The notes beneath the pieces are model-generated. The model ran no database searches, had not been told where the DNA came from, and saw only the letters and a list, made by a program, of their open reading frames with translations. A DNA stretch of 64,000 bases from Lentzea sp. NBRC 102530 (GTDB taxonomy: Bacteria; Actinomycetota; Actinomycetes; Mycobacteriales; Pseudonocardiaceae): positions 310,001 through 374,000 of the forward strand of contig NZ_BSTF01000003.1 of assembly GCF_030269365.1 (NCBI RefSeq), read 5' to 3'. A program made the position numbers and the translations under genes. Positions 25,546 through 33,264 of the stretch are shown here, one piece after another. The first letter of the stretch is position 1. The number at the start of each line of letters is the position of its first letter.

Positions 25546-26928
25546 TCAGGCGGCCGACTCGGTGCCCGTGAAGCGTGCGACGCGGTCCGCGAGCTCGCGG
25601 GCCTCGGGGTTGTTGCGGCGCTTGTCGGCTTCCTGGCGAAGCGGCTCCATGCGCTGCTTGGTGCGCACGGACTTCAGGCTTTCCGACAGGTCAACGGCCT
25701 GGCGACCGATCTTGGCGCCGTGGTCGACGTCGCCTTCGAGCAGGTGGTTGATCGCCATGGACGTCAGGTTGAACGAACGGCTGCGGGCCATGTCGTCGCC
25801 GAAGCTGTTGATCGCCTTGGAGAGTGCGGGGATCGCGGTCCTCGTGTACTTGACGTCCACCGTCTGCGCCAGCTCCGTGTGCACCGTGCCGATCATCGAC
25901 GAGAGGTCGATCTCGTTGAAGAACTTGGCCCAGGCGGGGGCTTCGACGACGTTCGCGCGGGAGAACTCGTCCCGCGCGCGGCCGAGCAGCTTGAGCGCCT
26001 GCTCGTCGGACCCCATCTTCGCGTAGGCCCAGGCCTCGTTCGCGCAGAGGATGCCCACCGCGAGCTCGGAACCGGAGTTCTGCGCGGCCAGTTGGCCGAG
26101 CTGGAACACCTTGAGCGCGTCGTCGGGGGCGTTCTGGTGCAAGTACACGCGGCCCATGCGGTACAGGATGTTCGCCATCAGCGCCTCGTTCTCGCCCTGC
26201 TTGGCGAGGTCGAGCGCCTGCCCGAAGTGGTTGCGGGCGGAGTCCATCAGGCCGGTGTCGAACGACGTCCAGCCGGCGAGGTTGTGCAGGTCCGCCAGTG
26301 CGACGAAGAGTCGCTGGCGCACGATGTCCGTCGAGCTCGCCCCGAGCATCTGCTGTCCCCAGGACAGCTGCGCGACCACCGCGTCGCGGCAGGAACCGCC
26401 GCCGTACTGGTAGTCCAGCGCACGCAACGCGCGAGTGGCCGCTTCGACCTGGCGCACATCGGTCATGCCGATGCGTCCCGGAGCCGGAGTCTGTGTGGGG
26501 TGTGAAACCCACGACCCGGAGTCCGCTCCGAACACGGCCGCGCCGACTGTCACGGCGGCGGCGTGCGCGAGGAACTTCCGACGCTTCACCGACTCGTCCT
26601 CCTCAGGATGGGGTGAGTCCGCGGTTGCGGCCACCCGTACTGCCGTTGTCTCGTCATAGGCGAGACCCATGTATCCACGTGGGACACCCAGGCCGACGGC
26701 GATCCTGGTCAGGACGTCATATGCCATCACCTGGCGTCCCTTGAGGATCTCCGAGACCTCGGACTGCGACTGCCCAGTGAGCGCCGCGATCTGGCGCTGG
26801 GACACGCCGTGCCTTCGGAGCAGCCGGTAGACCGAGCTGATCTCTCGTCGGGCCAGTGCGTCCCGCATCTCCTGGTTGTCCCACACCTCGGCGGGGATAG
26901 GAGAGCCCTGGGAACTCATGGTGTTCAT
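25546..26928 (-). CDS. XRE-family regulator with TPR-like repeats and an internal twin-Arg motif
   Basis: A 460-residue protein. An XRE helix-turn-helix lies at about 35-75 (GVSQRQIAALTGQSQSEVSE). A KRRKFL motif followed by a hydrophobic stretch (AHAAAVTVGAAVFG) is at about 113-133. Residues about 165-440 form helical TPR-like repeats (ANILYRMGRVYLHQNAPDDA). The layout recalls NsdA-type actinomycete regulators of differentiation and antibiotic production (resemblance from memory, not a proven orthologue). A likely downstream partner is the 25110 gene; the divergent neighbour is 27136. Confidence 0.88.
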   Translation of the reverse strand: MNTMSSQGSPIPAEVWDNQEMRDALARREISSVYRLLRRHGVSQRQIAALTGQSQSEVSEILKGRQVMAYDVLTRIAVGLGVPRGYMGLAYDETTAVRVAATADSPHPEEDESVKRRKFLAHAAAVTVGAAVFGADSGSWVSHPTQTPAPGRIGMTDVRQVEAATRALRALDYQYGGGSCRDAVVAQLSWGQQMLGASSTDIVRQRLFVALADLHNLAGWTSFDTGLMDSARNHFGQALDLAKQGENEALMANILYRMGRVYLHQNAPDDALKVFQLGQLAAQNSGSELAVGILCANEAWAYAKMGSDEQALKLLGRARDEFSRANVVEAPAWAKFFNEIDLSSMIGTVHTELAQTVDVKYTRTAIPALSKAINSFGDDMARSRSFNLTSMAINHLLEGDVDHGAKIGRQAVDLSESLKSVRTKQRMEPLRQEADKRRNNPEARELADRVARFTGTESAA

Positions 26929-27135
26929 CGCGCACCCTCACAGTCCGTTGGGCGTCATCGGCAGACTAGGGGCAGGTCCCCGAGCCCGAGAAGTCCTCTT
27001 CGGCGGAGCTGATCGGCCCTACCGAACACCGCTTACCGCTCACCGTAAGACTTCCACCGGTGGGCGCTGTGACGTCCCGTTCCGACATGAATCATCGCAA
27101 TCTAGATTCCGGTAAGCGAGTGAGCACGGAGAGGA

Positions 27136-27411
27136 ATGACCAATCAGATGGACAGCTCCTCCTCGTACTCCACCTCCATTGTGGAGACGGGTGACACCGA
27201 CTCCACATGGCGCGGCACGACCGGGCAGCGTCGGACGTGGCAGATCAGCTGCGGCGACGTGGTCGACCGGGACCGCCAGCTCACCGTGAAGGTCGTCCAG
27301 GGCCAAGTGGTCCTGGTGGGACCTCCCGGGGAGACGGCAGTCTTGTCCCACGACCAGCTCGTACAGCTCAGGGCTGCGCTACGCGAAGCCGCCGACCAGG
27401 CGGAAAGGTGA
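27136..27411 (+). CDS. Small hypothetical protein
   Basis: A 91-residue soluble protein with a Ser/Thr-rich N-terminus and a beta-rich core (TWQISCGDVVDRDRQLTVKV). It has a purine-rich GGAGAGGA directly before the ATG. It is divergent from the XRE-TPR regulator and 13 nt upstream of the next gene, with which it forms a small operon. No function is recognised. Confidence 0.75.
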   Translation: MTNQMDSSSSYSTSIVETGDTDSTWRGTTGQRRTWQISCGDVVDRDRQLTVKVVQGQVVLVGPPGETAVLSHDQLVQLRAALREAADQAER

Positions 27412-27424
27412 CGGTGACGTTTCG

Positions 27425-27784
27425 ATGGACGCGATCCTCGGACAGGTTCTTCGCAACGCTGTGTGGGAACGCCTCGACCTGCTCACGGAGCTGGCGAGCC
27501 GCGCTGACGCCCCGTCCCTCCTGTCGGTGGCTCGATCCGAGCTCCCTCGGCTGACCGAGGGATGGCGTGCTCTGCTGGCAGCGCACGAGCCGGACGAGAA
27601 GGGCAACTGCCCTGAGTGCTCCGGCCGCTGGCGCCAGCAGAAGTCACCTTGCTCGGTGTGGCGCGCCGCGTACGAACACCTGGTTGCGGGCGGACTCGCC
27701 CCGCGCCCGGCTCGCCACCTGCGCGAGGCCCCGGTGACTCCTCCTGTCACCCGGTCCCGCCGCGCGGTGGCTCGAGCCCACTAA
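27425..27784 (+). CDS. Small protein with Cys zinc-ribbon-like motif
   Basis: A 119-residue protein. A C-x2-C-x10-C cluster (CPECSGRWRQQKSPC) in the middle, with His nearby (AAYEHL), suggests metal binding. Similar small proteins with CPxC...CxVW patterns are frequent in actinomycetes but uncharacterised. It is the last gene before a structured RNA region and a strong terminator. Confidence 0.75.
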   Translation: MDAILGQVLRNAVWERLDLLTELASRADAPSLLSVARSELPRLTEGWRALLAAHEPDEKGNCPECSGRWRQQKSPCSVWRAAYEHLVAGGLAPRPARHLREAPVTPPVTRSRRAVARAH

Positions 27785-27790
27785 CGGGCG

Positions 27791-28028
27791 TTTGCGACTG
27801 ACCTGGCGTCCCCCCGACACGACCAGGTCTGCAAACCGCCTACTGACCGGTGGTCCGCGATGTGCGAACCCCCGACCGCGACATCGCGGGCCCCGGTCAG
27901 CTTCACAACTCCACAGATTCCCGCGGGCCGGTGACGTGCACACACCCTTCCCCGACCGTTGTCGGCCCGCGGTCACCAACCACGGCCCTTGTCTGCACCT
28001 CCCGCGCAGGCAAGGGCCCCATTTTTTT
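27791..28028 (+). ncRNA. Structured RNA, probable 6C RNA, ending in a strong terminator
   Basis: Four consecutive hairpins in 238 nt. Hairpin 1: TTTGC and GACCTGG pair with CCAGGTC and GCAAA, with a CCCCCC run in the loop (27791-27835). Hairpin 2: CTGACCGG and CCGCGATGT pair with ACATCGCGG and CCGGTCAG, with CCCCC in the loop (27843-27900). Hairpin 3: CCGCGGGCCG/CGGCCCGCGG (27921-27972). Hairpin 4 is the terminator (27984-28018) followed by seven T. Two hairpins with exposed C-runs near a terminator match the published description of the actinobacterial 6C RNA (called B11 in M. tuberculosis), thought to pair with G-rich ribosome sites. The family call is from structure and memory; the exact 5' end is unknown. 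Confidence 0.62.
27984..28028 (+). terminator. Rho-independent terminator
   Basis: Stem GGCCCTTGTCTGC/GCAGGCAAGGGCC (one G-U pair) with a 9-nt loop, followed by CCA and TTTTTTT. It is the best canonical terminator in the left part of the window and ends the plus-strand transcript of the small genes and/or the structured RNA. Confidence 0.88.
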
Positions 28029-28045
28029 GAACGCTGCCACGTTCT

Positions 28046-28828
28046 TCAGCGGTGGGTGCCGGTCTTCCAGGCCAGGTACGAGGTCAGGCCGGGGAACAGC
28101 CGGCCGGAGATCTCGAACGCCTTGAGCTGCCACGGGAACAGGTGCTCGGCACGTTCCTTCTCCACGGCGTCGACGATCGCCTTCGCGCACTGCTCCGGGG
28201 TGACCGTGGGAATCGCCAGCCGGGCGATCGCGGGGATCCGTTCCTCCGCACCGGGGTTGTTGACGAAGTACTCGCTGCTCACCTTGCCGGGGATGACCTC
28301 GCTGACGCCGACGCCGGTGCCGCGCAGGTCCTGCCGCAGTGACGCGGTCAAGCCGCGCAACGCCCACCGCGCCGACTGGTAGCCCACGCAGCCGGGGATC
28401 GGCAGCCGGGACACCGGCGAGTTCACGTTGACGATCCAGCCCGCACCCCTCGCCCGCATGGCGCCCAGGTACTCCCTGGTCAGGAGCAGAGCCGCCAGGT
28501 ACGGGACGGCGGTCATCGACAGCAGCTCGTCCGGCTCGGTGTCGTCGAGGAACAGCCAGCGGCCCACGCCCGCGTTGTTGACCAGCACGTCAGGGGCCGG
28601 AACGGCCTCGGCGAGCGCGCGGATCTGCGCGCCGTCCGCAAGATCGGCCTGATGAGCGGTCGCCGAGCCGCCGAACTCGGTGATCCGCTTGACCTGTTGA
28701 TCGAGCAGTTCGGCGCTCCGGGCCACAAGGTGGACGTGCGCGCCGCGACCGGCGAACCGGAACGCCGCCTCTGCCCCGATGCCCTGGGACGCGCCCGTGA
28801 CCAGAACCGTCTTGCCCGAGACCTGCAT
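28046..28828 (-). CDS. SDR-family oxidoreductase
   Basis: A 260-residue short-chain dehydrogenase: TGASQGIGAEAA cofactor motif, NNAGVGR, catalytic Ser in VNVNSPVS and a YQSAR in the usual YxxxK position. The fourth residue after Tyr is Arg, not the Lys of typical SDRs, so activity may be altered. The ATG overlaps the MFS gene stop by 1 nt (TGATG). It is the last gene of the beta-glucosidase/MFS/SDR operon. Substrate is unknown. Confidence 0.88.
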   Translation of the reverse strand: MQVSGKTVLVTGASQGIGAEAAFRFAGRGAHVHLVARSAELLDQQVKRITEFGGSATAHQADLADGAQIRALAEAVPAPDVLVNNAGVGRWLFLDDTEPDELLSMTAVPYLAALLLTREYLGAMRARGAGWIVNVNSPVSRLPIPGCVGYQSARWALRGLTASLRQDLRGTGVGVSEVIPGKVSSEYFVNNPGAEERIPAIARLAIPTVTPEQCAKAIVDAVEKERAEHLFPWQLKAFEISGRLFPGLTSYLAWKTGTHR

Positions 28829-30036
28829 CAGACCACCGATCGCACTCGACTCATCAACACCGCCGCCAGCGCCGTCGCCGCCGCCGAGACCGCGAACAGT
28901 CCGCGGTACCCGCCCAGGTTGGCCAAGATCAATGCGGTGAGCAAGGGTGCGATGACCTGGGGCAGAGCATTGGCCACGTTCAGCACACCCAGGTCCTTGG
29001 CGCGGTCCGACGCCGCCGGCAGCACCTGGGTGAGCAGCGCGATCGCGACGGCCCAGTACGTGCCGAAGCCGACGCCGAGCAGCGGCGCGGCGACCAGTGC
29101 GGCCTCCCACGTGGGGAAGGCGACCAGCAGGAGCGCCGCGATGGCCATGACGACCGACGCGAGGTAGACGTACGGCTTCCGGTGGCCGGAACGATCACTC
29201 CGTGCGCCGAACAGCACCGCTCCTGCGGCGAGCGCCACCCCGTAGAGCGCCATGAGCACCAGCAGACCGTCTTCCGGGGACGGGTGGTGGACGACGTCGC
29301 CGAGGAAGTACAGGAGGTAGAGGGTGCCGAACGCGTTGCCGAGGTTGATCATCAGGTGGCCGAGCCACGCCCAGGCGAAGTCGGGGTGCTCGCGCGGGGA
29401 GATCCAGAACGTCGGCTTCACCGGCTTGGCGATGAGTTGCATGTCGGGTGTGCGCCACACGAACAAGGCAGCGCCCACCACCACGATGAACGCGCACGCC
29501 AGGTAGCCGTTCGTCAGGCCGCTGACCAGCAACGTCACCACGACCGCGCCCAGCACCGTGCCGAGCATCTGGCTGATGCCGATGAGCCCGCCGACCTGTG
29601 CTCGTTGCGCGACGGGCACGCGGTCCGGCACCGCCGAGGTCAGCGCGGCGAGCATGCCGCCGATCCCCGCCTGCACCAGGCACCAGCCCACGGTCATGAC
29701 GAACACCGACGGCGCGTTGGCCAGCACGGCCAGACCGGCGGCACCGAGAGCAGCGCCGGCCAACGTCCACGGATGACGACGACCGAACCGTGAGGTCGTG
29801 CGGTCGCTCAGGAACCCGATGAGCGGTACGACCAGCAACGACACCAGCGCGCCGACACCGGTGACGATGCCGAAGACGAACTCCTTGTTCGCCTTGTCGA
29901 GCAGCTCGGCCTGCTGCGGCAACAGCACCTGGATCGGCGCGTAGACCGCGAGCCACAGTCCGAGGTTCGCCGCGAAGAGCCAGGCCATCCAGCCCCTGCG
30001 AACCGGGACCACCGGTTCGGCGAGCGCCTCACTCAC
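28828..30036 (-). CDS. MFS transporter (sugar/sucrose-symporter-like)
   Basis: A 402-residue, 12-helix major facilitator. The loop between helices 2 and 3 carries FLSDRTTSRFGRRHPW, a pattern typical of the glycoside-pentoside-hexuronide/sucrose symporter branch. The start overlaps the beta-glucosidase gene by 8 nt. Position in the operon suggests uptake of a beta-glucoside that the GH1 enzyme then hydrolyses (inference). Confidence 0.9.
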   Translation of the reverse strand: MSEALAEPVVPVRRGWMAWLFAANLGLWLAVYAPIQVLLPQQAELLDKANKEFVFGIVTGVGALVSLLVVPLIGFLSDRTTSRFGRRHPWTLAGAALGAAGLAVLANAPSVFVMTVGWCLVQAGIGGMLAALTSAVPDRVPVAQRAQVGGLIGISQMLGTVLGAVVVTLLVSGLTNGYLACAFIVVVGAALFVWRTPDMQLIAKPVKPTFWISPREHPDFAWAWLGHLMINLGNAFGTLYLLYFLGDVVHHPSPEDGLLVLMALYGVALAAGAVLFGARSDRSGHRKPYVYLASVVMAIAALLLVAFPTWEAALVAAPLLGVGFGTYWAVAIALLTQVLPAASDRAKDLGVLNVANALPQVIAPLLTALILANLGGYRGLFAVSAAATALAAVLMSRVRSVV

Positions 30037-31276
30037 CTCTGATCACCCCGCGGTACCAGTGGAACGAGTCGCGCGGCGTGCGGGCCTGCGTCTCGAAGTC
30101 GACCTCGACCAGGCCGAACCGCTGCGAGTACCCGGCCTCCCACTCGAAGTTGTCGATCAGCGACCACACGAAGTACCCGGAGACGTCCGCCGCCTGCGCC
30201 GCCTTGAGGTGCCCGTCGAGGTAGGCGACCCGGTCGGTGTCGTGGAGACCGGCCGGGAAGCTGCAGCCGCTCTCGGTGACGTGCACCGGCGGCAGGTCCG
30301 GGTGGCGTTCGCGCAGGGCCTTGATCATCTCGGTCAGCCCGGACGGCACGATCGGCCAGCCGAAACCGGTCCGTTCGTACTCGTCGATCTCCGCCAGTTC
30401 GAACGGCAGGGGGTTGCCCTCGGACGGCGCCTTCAGCCGCGTCGGGTTGTAGTAGTTCACGCCGTAGAAGTCGAGCGGTTGGTTGATCGTGCGCAGATCT
30501 CCGTCCTGAACGGGCAGAAGATCGGCGACTGCGTCCGGATATCGGCCCGACAGCACCGGATCCGCGTACAACCAGTTGTGGATTTCGCTGTAAGCCTCGG
30601 CAGCTGCCACGTCGTCGGGCCCCGCGGGCCACGCCGGCGTGTGGTTGTTCGCCGTGCCAACCGCTTGCGCGCCCGCCGAACGGAGCACTTCGACCGCACG
30701 GCCGTGCGCGAGGTTGAGGTGGTGGGCGGTCGGCAACGCGTCGAAGAGCAACGTCTTGCCGGGGGCGTGCTCACCGATCGCATAGCCCTGCAACGTCACC
30801 ATCGCGGGTTCGTTGATCGGGATCCACAGCTTCACCCGGTCGGCCAGCCGGTCCGCGACCAGTGCCGCGTAGTCGGCGAACCGGTCGGCGATGTCCCGGT
30901 TGAGCCAACCGCCCTCGTCTTCCAGCGCCGCGGGGGTGTCCCAGTGGTACAACGTCACCACTGGGGCGACACCGACGTCGACGAGCGCGTCGACCAGGCG
31001 GTCGTAGAAGTCGAGTCCCTCGGCGTTGACAGGTCCTTTGCCGGTCGGCTGGATGCGCGGCCACGCGATCGAGAACCGATACGCGTTGACGCCGAGCTGC
31101 GTCATGAGCGCAACGTCCTCACGCCACCGGTGGTAGTGGTCGCACGCAACGGAAGCGTTCTGGTTCTCGTGTACCGGAGAGAAGTCGTCCCACACGGAGG
31201 GACCCCGACCGCCGGCATCGAACGCGCCCTCGATCTGGAACGCGGACGTCGACACTCCCCACAGGAAGTCGCTCAT
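30029..31276 (-). CDS. GH1 family beta-glucosidase
   Basis: A 415-residue GH1 enzyme that hydrolyses beta-glucosides with retention. The N-terminal pattern FLWGVSTSAFQIEGAF is the family signature. The acid/base Glu is in PINEPAM (about 154) and the nucleophile Glu in VTESGCSF (about 331). There is no signal peptide, so it acts in the cytoplasm. ATG 31276 has GGAGG 4 nt upstream. It is first in a three-gene operon and divergent from a TetR regulator. Confidence 0.95.
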   Translation of the reverse strand: MSDFLWGVSTSAFQIEGAFDAGGRGPSVWDDFSPVHENQNASVACDHYHRWREDVALMTQLGVNAYRFSIAWPRIQPTGKGPVNAEGLDFYDRLVDALVDVGVAPVVTLYHWDTPAALEDEGGWLNRDIADRFADYAALVADRLADRVKLWIPINEPAMVTLQGYAIGEHAPGKTLLFDALPTAHHLNLAHGRAVEVLRSAGAQAVGTANNHTPAWPAGPDDVAAAEAYSEIHNWLYADPVLSGRYPDAVADLLPVQDGDLRTINQPLDFYGVNYYNPTRLKAPSEGNPLPFELAEIDEYERTGFGWPIVPSGLTEMIKALRERHPDLPPVHVTESGCSFPAGLHDTDRVAYLDGHLKAAQAADVSGYFVWSLIDNFEWEAGYSQRFGLVEVDFETQARTPRDSFHWYRGVIRGE

Positions 31277-31331
31277 CGATCCTCCAAATGTGAAACTTGT
31301 TCGGATCGTAGGCGTGTTGACAGGTTCAGGG

Positions 31332-31340
31332 AAGTGAAAG
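31332..31340 (+). promoter_or_regulatory. AAGTGAAAG element between GH1 and tetR
   Basis: AAGTGAAAG (continuing AGC) in the divergent GH1/tetR gap; a further GTGAAAC lies at about 31290. The same 9-mer occurs inverted at 33230-33238 in the neighbouring divergent promoter, suggesting a shared regulator, possibly the TetR protein. Confidence 0.35.
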
Positions 31341-31388
31341 AGCCGTACAACGGGCAAGATGGAAGTACCCGAACTACTGGGAGTCGCC

Positions 31389-32003
31389 GTGACGAGCACC
31401 ACCCCGCTTCGCCGCCAGCCCGTCCAGCAGCGCAGCGCCAAAAGAGTCGAGCGGATGCTCGAAGCCTGCGCCACCCTGATCGACGAGGTGGGCTACGACG
31501 GCGTCACCACGACGCTGATCGCGGAGAGAGCGGGCGTCGCAGTCGGTTCGCTCTACCAGTTCTTCCCCGACAAGCGCGCCGTCGTGCAGGCGTTGACCCT
31601 GCGCAACGTCGACAAGTTCTCCCAGGGCATCACCGAACGTCTCGAGCAGGCGACCCTCGAGCACTGGTGGGACGCCGTGGACACGGTGTTCGACGTCTAC
31701 GTGACGATGCACCGCGAGATCCCCGCGTTCGGGAAGCTGCACTTCGGTGACGTCGTGGACATGCGGCTGCTGGACGACCGCCGTGACAACAACGCCGTCA
31801 TCTCCGACAAGATCTCGGAGCTGATCTCCGGCAAGTTCAGCATCCCGTTCGGCGAGGTCGGCCTGCCGATCGCGATCGCCGTCGAGGCCGCGGACGCCGT
31901 GCTGAAGATGGCGTTCCGCAACAACCCGAACGGCGATCAGGCGATCCTCGTCGAGGCGAAGGCGCTGGTCAGGGGTTACCTGTCGTCGCGCCTGCCCGCC
32001 TAG
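31389..32003 (+). CDS. TetR-family transcriptional regulator
   Basis: A 204-residue regulator. The N-terminal helix-turn-helix lies at about 15-60 (GVTTTLIAERAGVAVGSLYQ, then FFPDKRAVVQAL). The C-terminal ligand domain is unclassified. GTG 31389 is chosen because GGGAG sits 6 nt upstream; ATG 31359 in frame would add ten residues. It is divergent from the beta-glucosidase operon and convergent, with a 2-nt gap, to the aldolase-like gene, so it may regulate either side. Confidence 0.9.
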   Translation: MTSTTPLRRQPVQQRSAKRVERMLEACATLIDEVGYDGVTTTLIAERAGVAVGSLYQFFPDKRAVVQALTLRNVDKFSQGITERLEQATLEHWWDAVDTVFDVYVTMHREIPAFGKLHFGDVVDMRLLDDRRDNNAVISDKISELISGKFSIPFGEVGLPIAIAVEAADAVLKMAFRNNPNGDQAILVEAKALVRGYLSSRLPA

Positions 32004-32005
32004 AC

Positions 32006-33190
32006 CTAACCGAAGTTCCTGCGCTCGCCGCGGTAGGTGGGCACGGTGCGCTCGATGCCGTCGCCGCGCACCAGGTGCACCTCGTCGAACCGCTCGAACA
32101 GCTCGCCCGCCTTGGCGTGCCGCATCCAGACCCGGTCCCCGATCTTCAACAGCTCCGCGGCCTTGCCGGTGACCGGCGTCTGCACCTCGCCGGCACCTTC
32201 GAGGCCGAGCGTCTTCAGCCCCTCCGGCAGGTACGGCGACGGCTGGCGGTCGGGGGTGGAGGTGCCGGACGCGATGTAGCCACCGGCGAACAGGGTCGCG
32301 ACCCGCTTGGTCGGCTTGCGCACCACCGACAACGCGAAGAGCGCCGACGGTTCCGGCTTGAAGGCCTGGTAGCCGTCGAACAGCGTCGGCCCGAAGAGCC
32401 CGCTGCCCGCGGCGAGTTCCGTGACGGACGGGTCGGTGCCGGTCAGCTCCAGGCTGCCGGTGCCACCGCCGTTCACGAACTCGAGGTCCGCGACCTGCCT
32501 GACAGCGTTGACGACGGCCGTGCGCCGCTTGATCAGCTCGGGTCCGGACTTCGACTGGATGAACCGGATGCCGAGCGCCCGCAGCGGCCGACCGGGCGGG
32601 TTGTCGCCGAGACCGGCGATCTGCCCCTCGTACGCCATGATCCCGACGAGCTTGAACCCGCTGCGCCGCACGATCTTCGCGGCCACGGCCCCCGCCTGCT
32701 GCGCGGTGAAGACCGGCGAGCGGCGGACTCCGATGTGGACACCGGGCAGCGGCCGCCACGACACGTCGAGCTCCAGGCAGACCCGGATGTCGGCGTGCGG
32801 GCCGATCGCCGCGTCGACGAAGTCGAGCGACTCCACCGAGTCGACCATGATCGTGACGCGCTGCCGAGCCGTCTCGTTGGCCGCGAGCTTCTGCAGGCTG
32901 GCGCGGTCCGCCGTCGGGTAGGCGACCAGCAGGTCCTCGCTGACGTTCTGCTCCGACAACCACAACGCCTCGGCCAGCGAGTAGCACATGACCCCGGCGA
33001 AACCGGGCCGTTCGAGCACCCGGCTCACCAGGTCACGCACGCGGATCGACTTGCTCGCCACCCGGATCGGATGACCGGCAGCGCGACGGGCGAGGTCCGC
33101 CGCGTTGTGGTCGAAGGCGTCCAGGTCGACGATCGCGAACGGAGGATCCAGGTCCTTCGTCGCGGCATCGAGGCGAGTTCTGCTGCGCAT
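32006..33190 (-). CDS. Amino acid deaminase/aldolase (alanine-racemase-fold PLP enzyme)
   Basis: A 394-residue PLP enzyme of the alanine racemase/D-threonine aldolase fold. The N-terminal motif FAIVDLDAFDHNAADL leads to the PLP Lys in RVASKSIRV (about 44). The C-terminal part has the beta-domain of the family. I recall M. tuberculosis Rv1769 as a related protein encoded near a gulonolactone-dehydrogenase gene (Rv1771), which matches the arrangement with the flavoprotein here. ATG 33190 is preferred over TTG 33211. The true substrate is unknown. Confidence 0.85.
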   Translation of the reverse strand: MRSRTRLDAATKDLDPPFAIVDLDAFDHNAADLARRAAGHPIRVASKSIRVRDLVSRVLERPGFAGVMCYSLAEALWLSEQNVSEDLLVAYPTADRASLQKLAANETARQRVTIMVDSVESLDFVDAAIGPHADIRVCLELDVSWRPLPGVHIGVRRSPVFTAQQAGAVAAKIVRRSGFKLVGIMAYEGQIAGLGDNPPGRPLRALGIRFIQSKSGPELIKRRTAVVNAVRQVADLEFVNGGGTGSLELTGTDPSVTELAAGSGLFGPTLFDGYQAFKPEPSALFALSVVRKPTKRVATLFAGGYIASGTSTPDRQPSPYLPEGLKTLGLEGAGEVQTPVTGKAAELLKIGDRVWMRHAKAGELFERFDEVHLVRGDGIERTVPTYRGERRNFG

Positions 33191-33220
33191 GCTCTGACGG
33201 TACGTCCTCAACCCTTGAAA

Positions 33221-33240
33221 CGTGAAGAGCTTTCACTTAC
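33221..33240. promoter_or_regulatory. GTGAA-N5-TTCAC dyad in a divergent promoter
   Basis: CGTGAAGAGCTTTCACTTAC holds an inverted pair of GTGAA half-sites between the aldolase-like gene and the flavoprotein gene. The right half (CTTTCACTT) is the inverse of the AAGTGAAAG element at 31332, so both gaps may share a repressor. Confidence 0.45.
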
Positions 33241-33264
33241 GTTACTCGCAGGTCACACTCTCTC

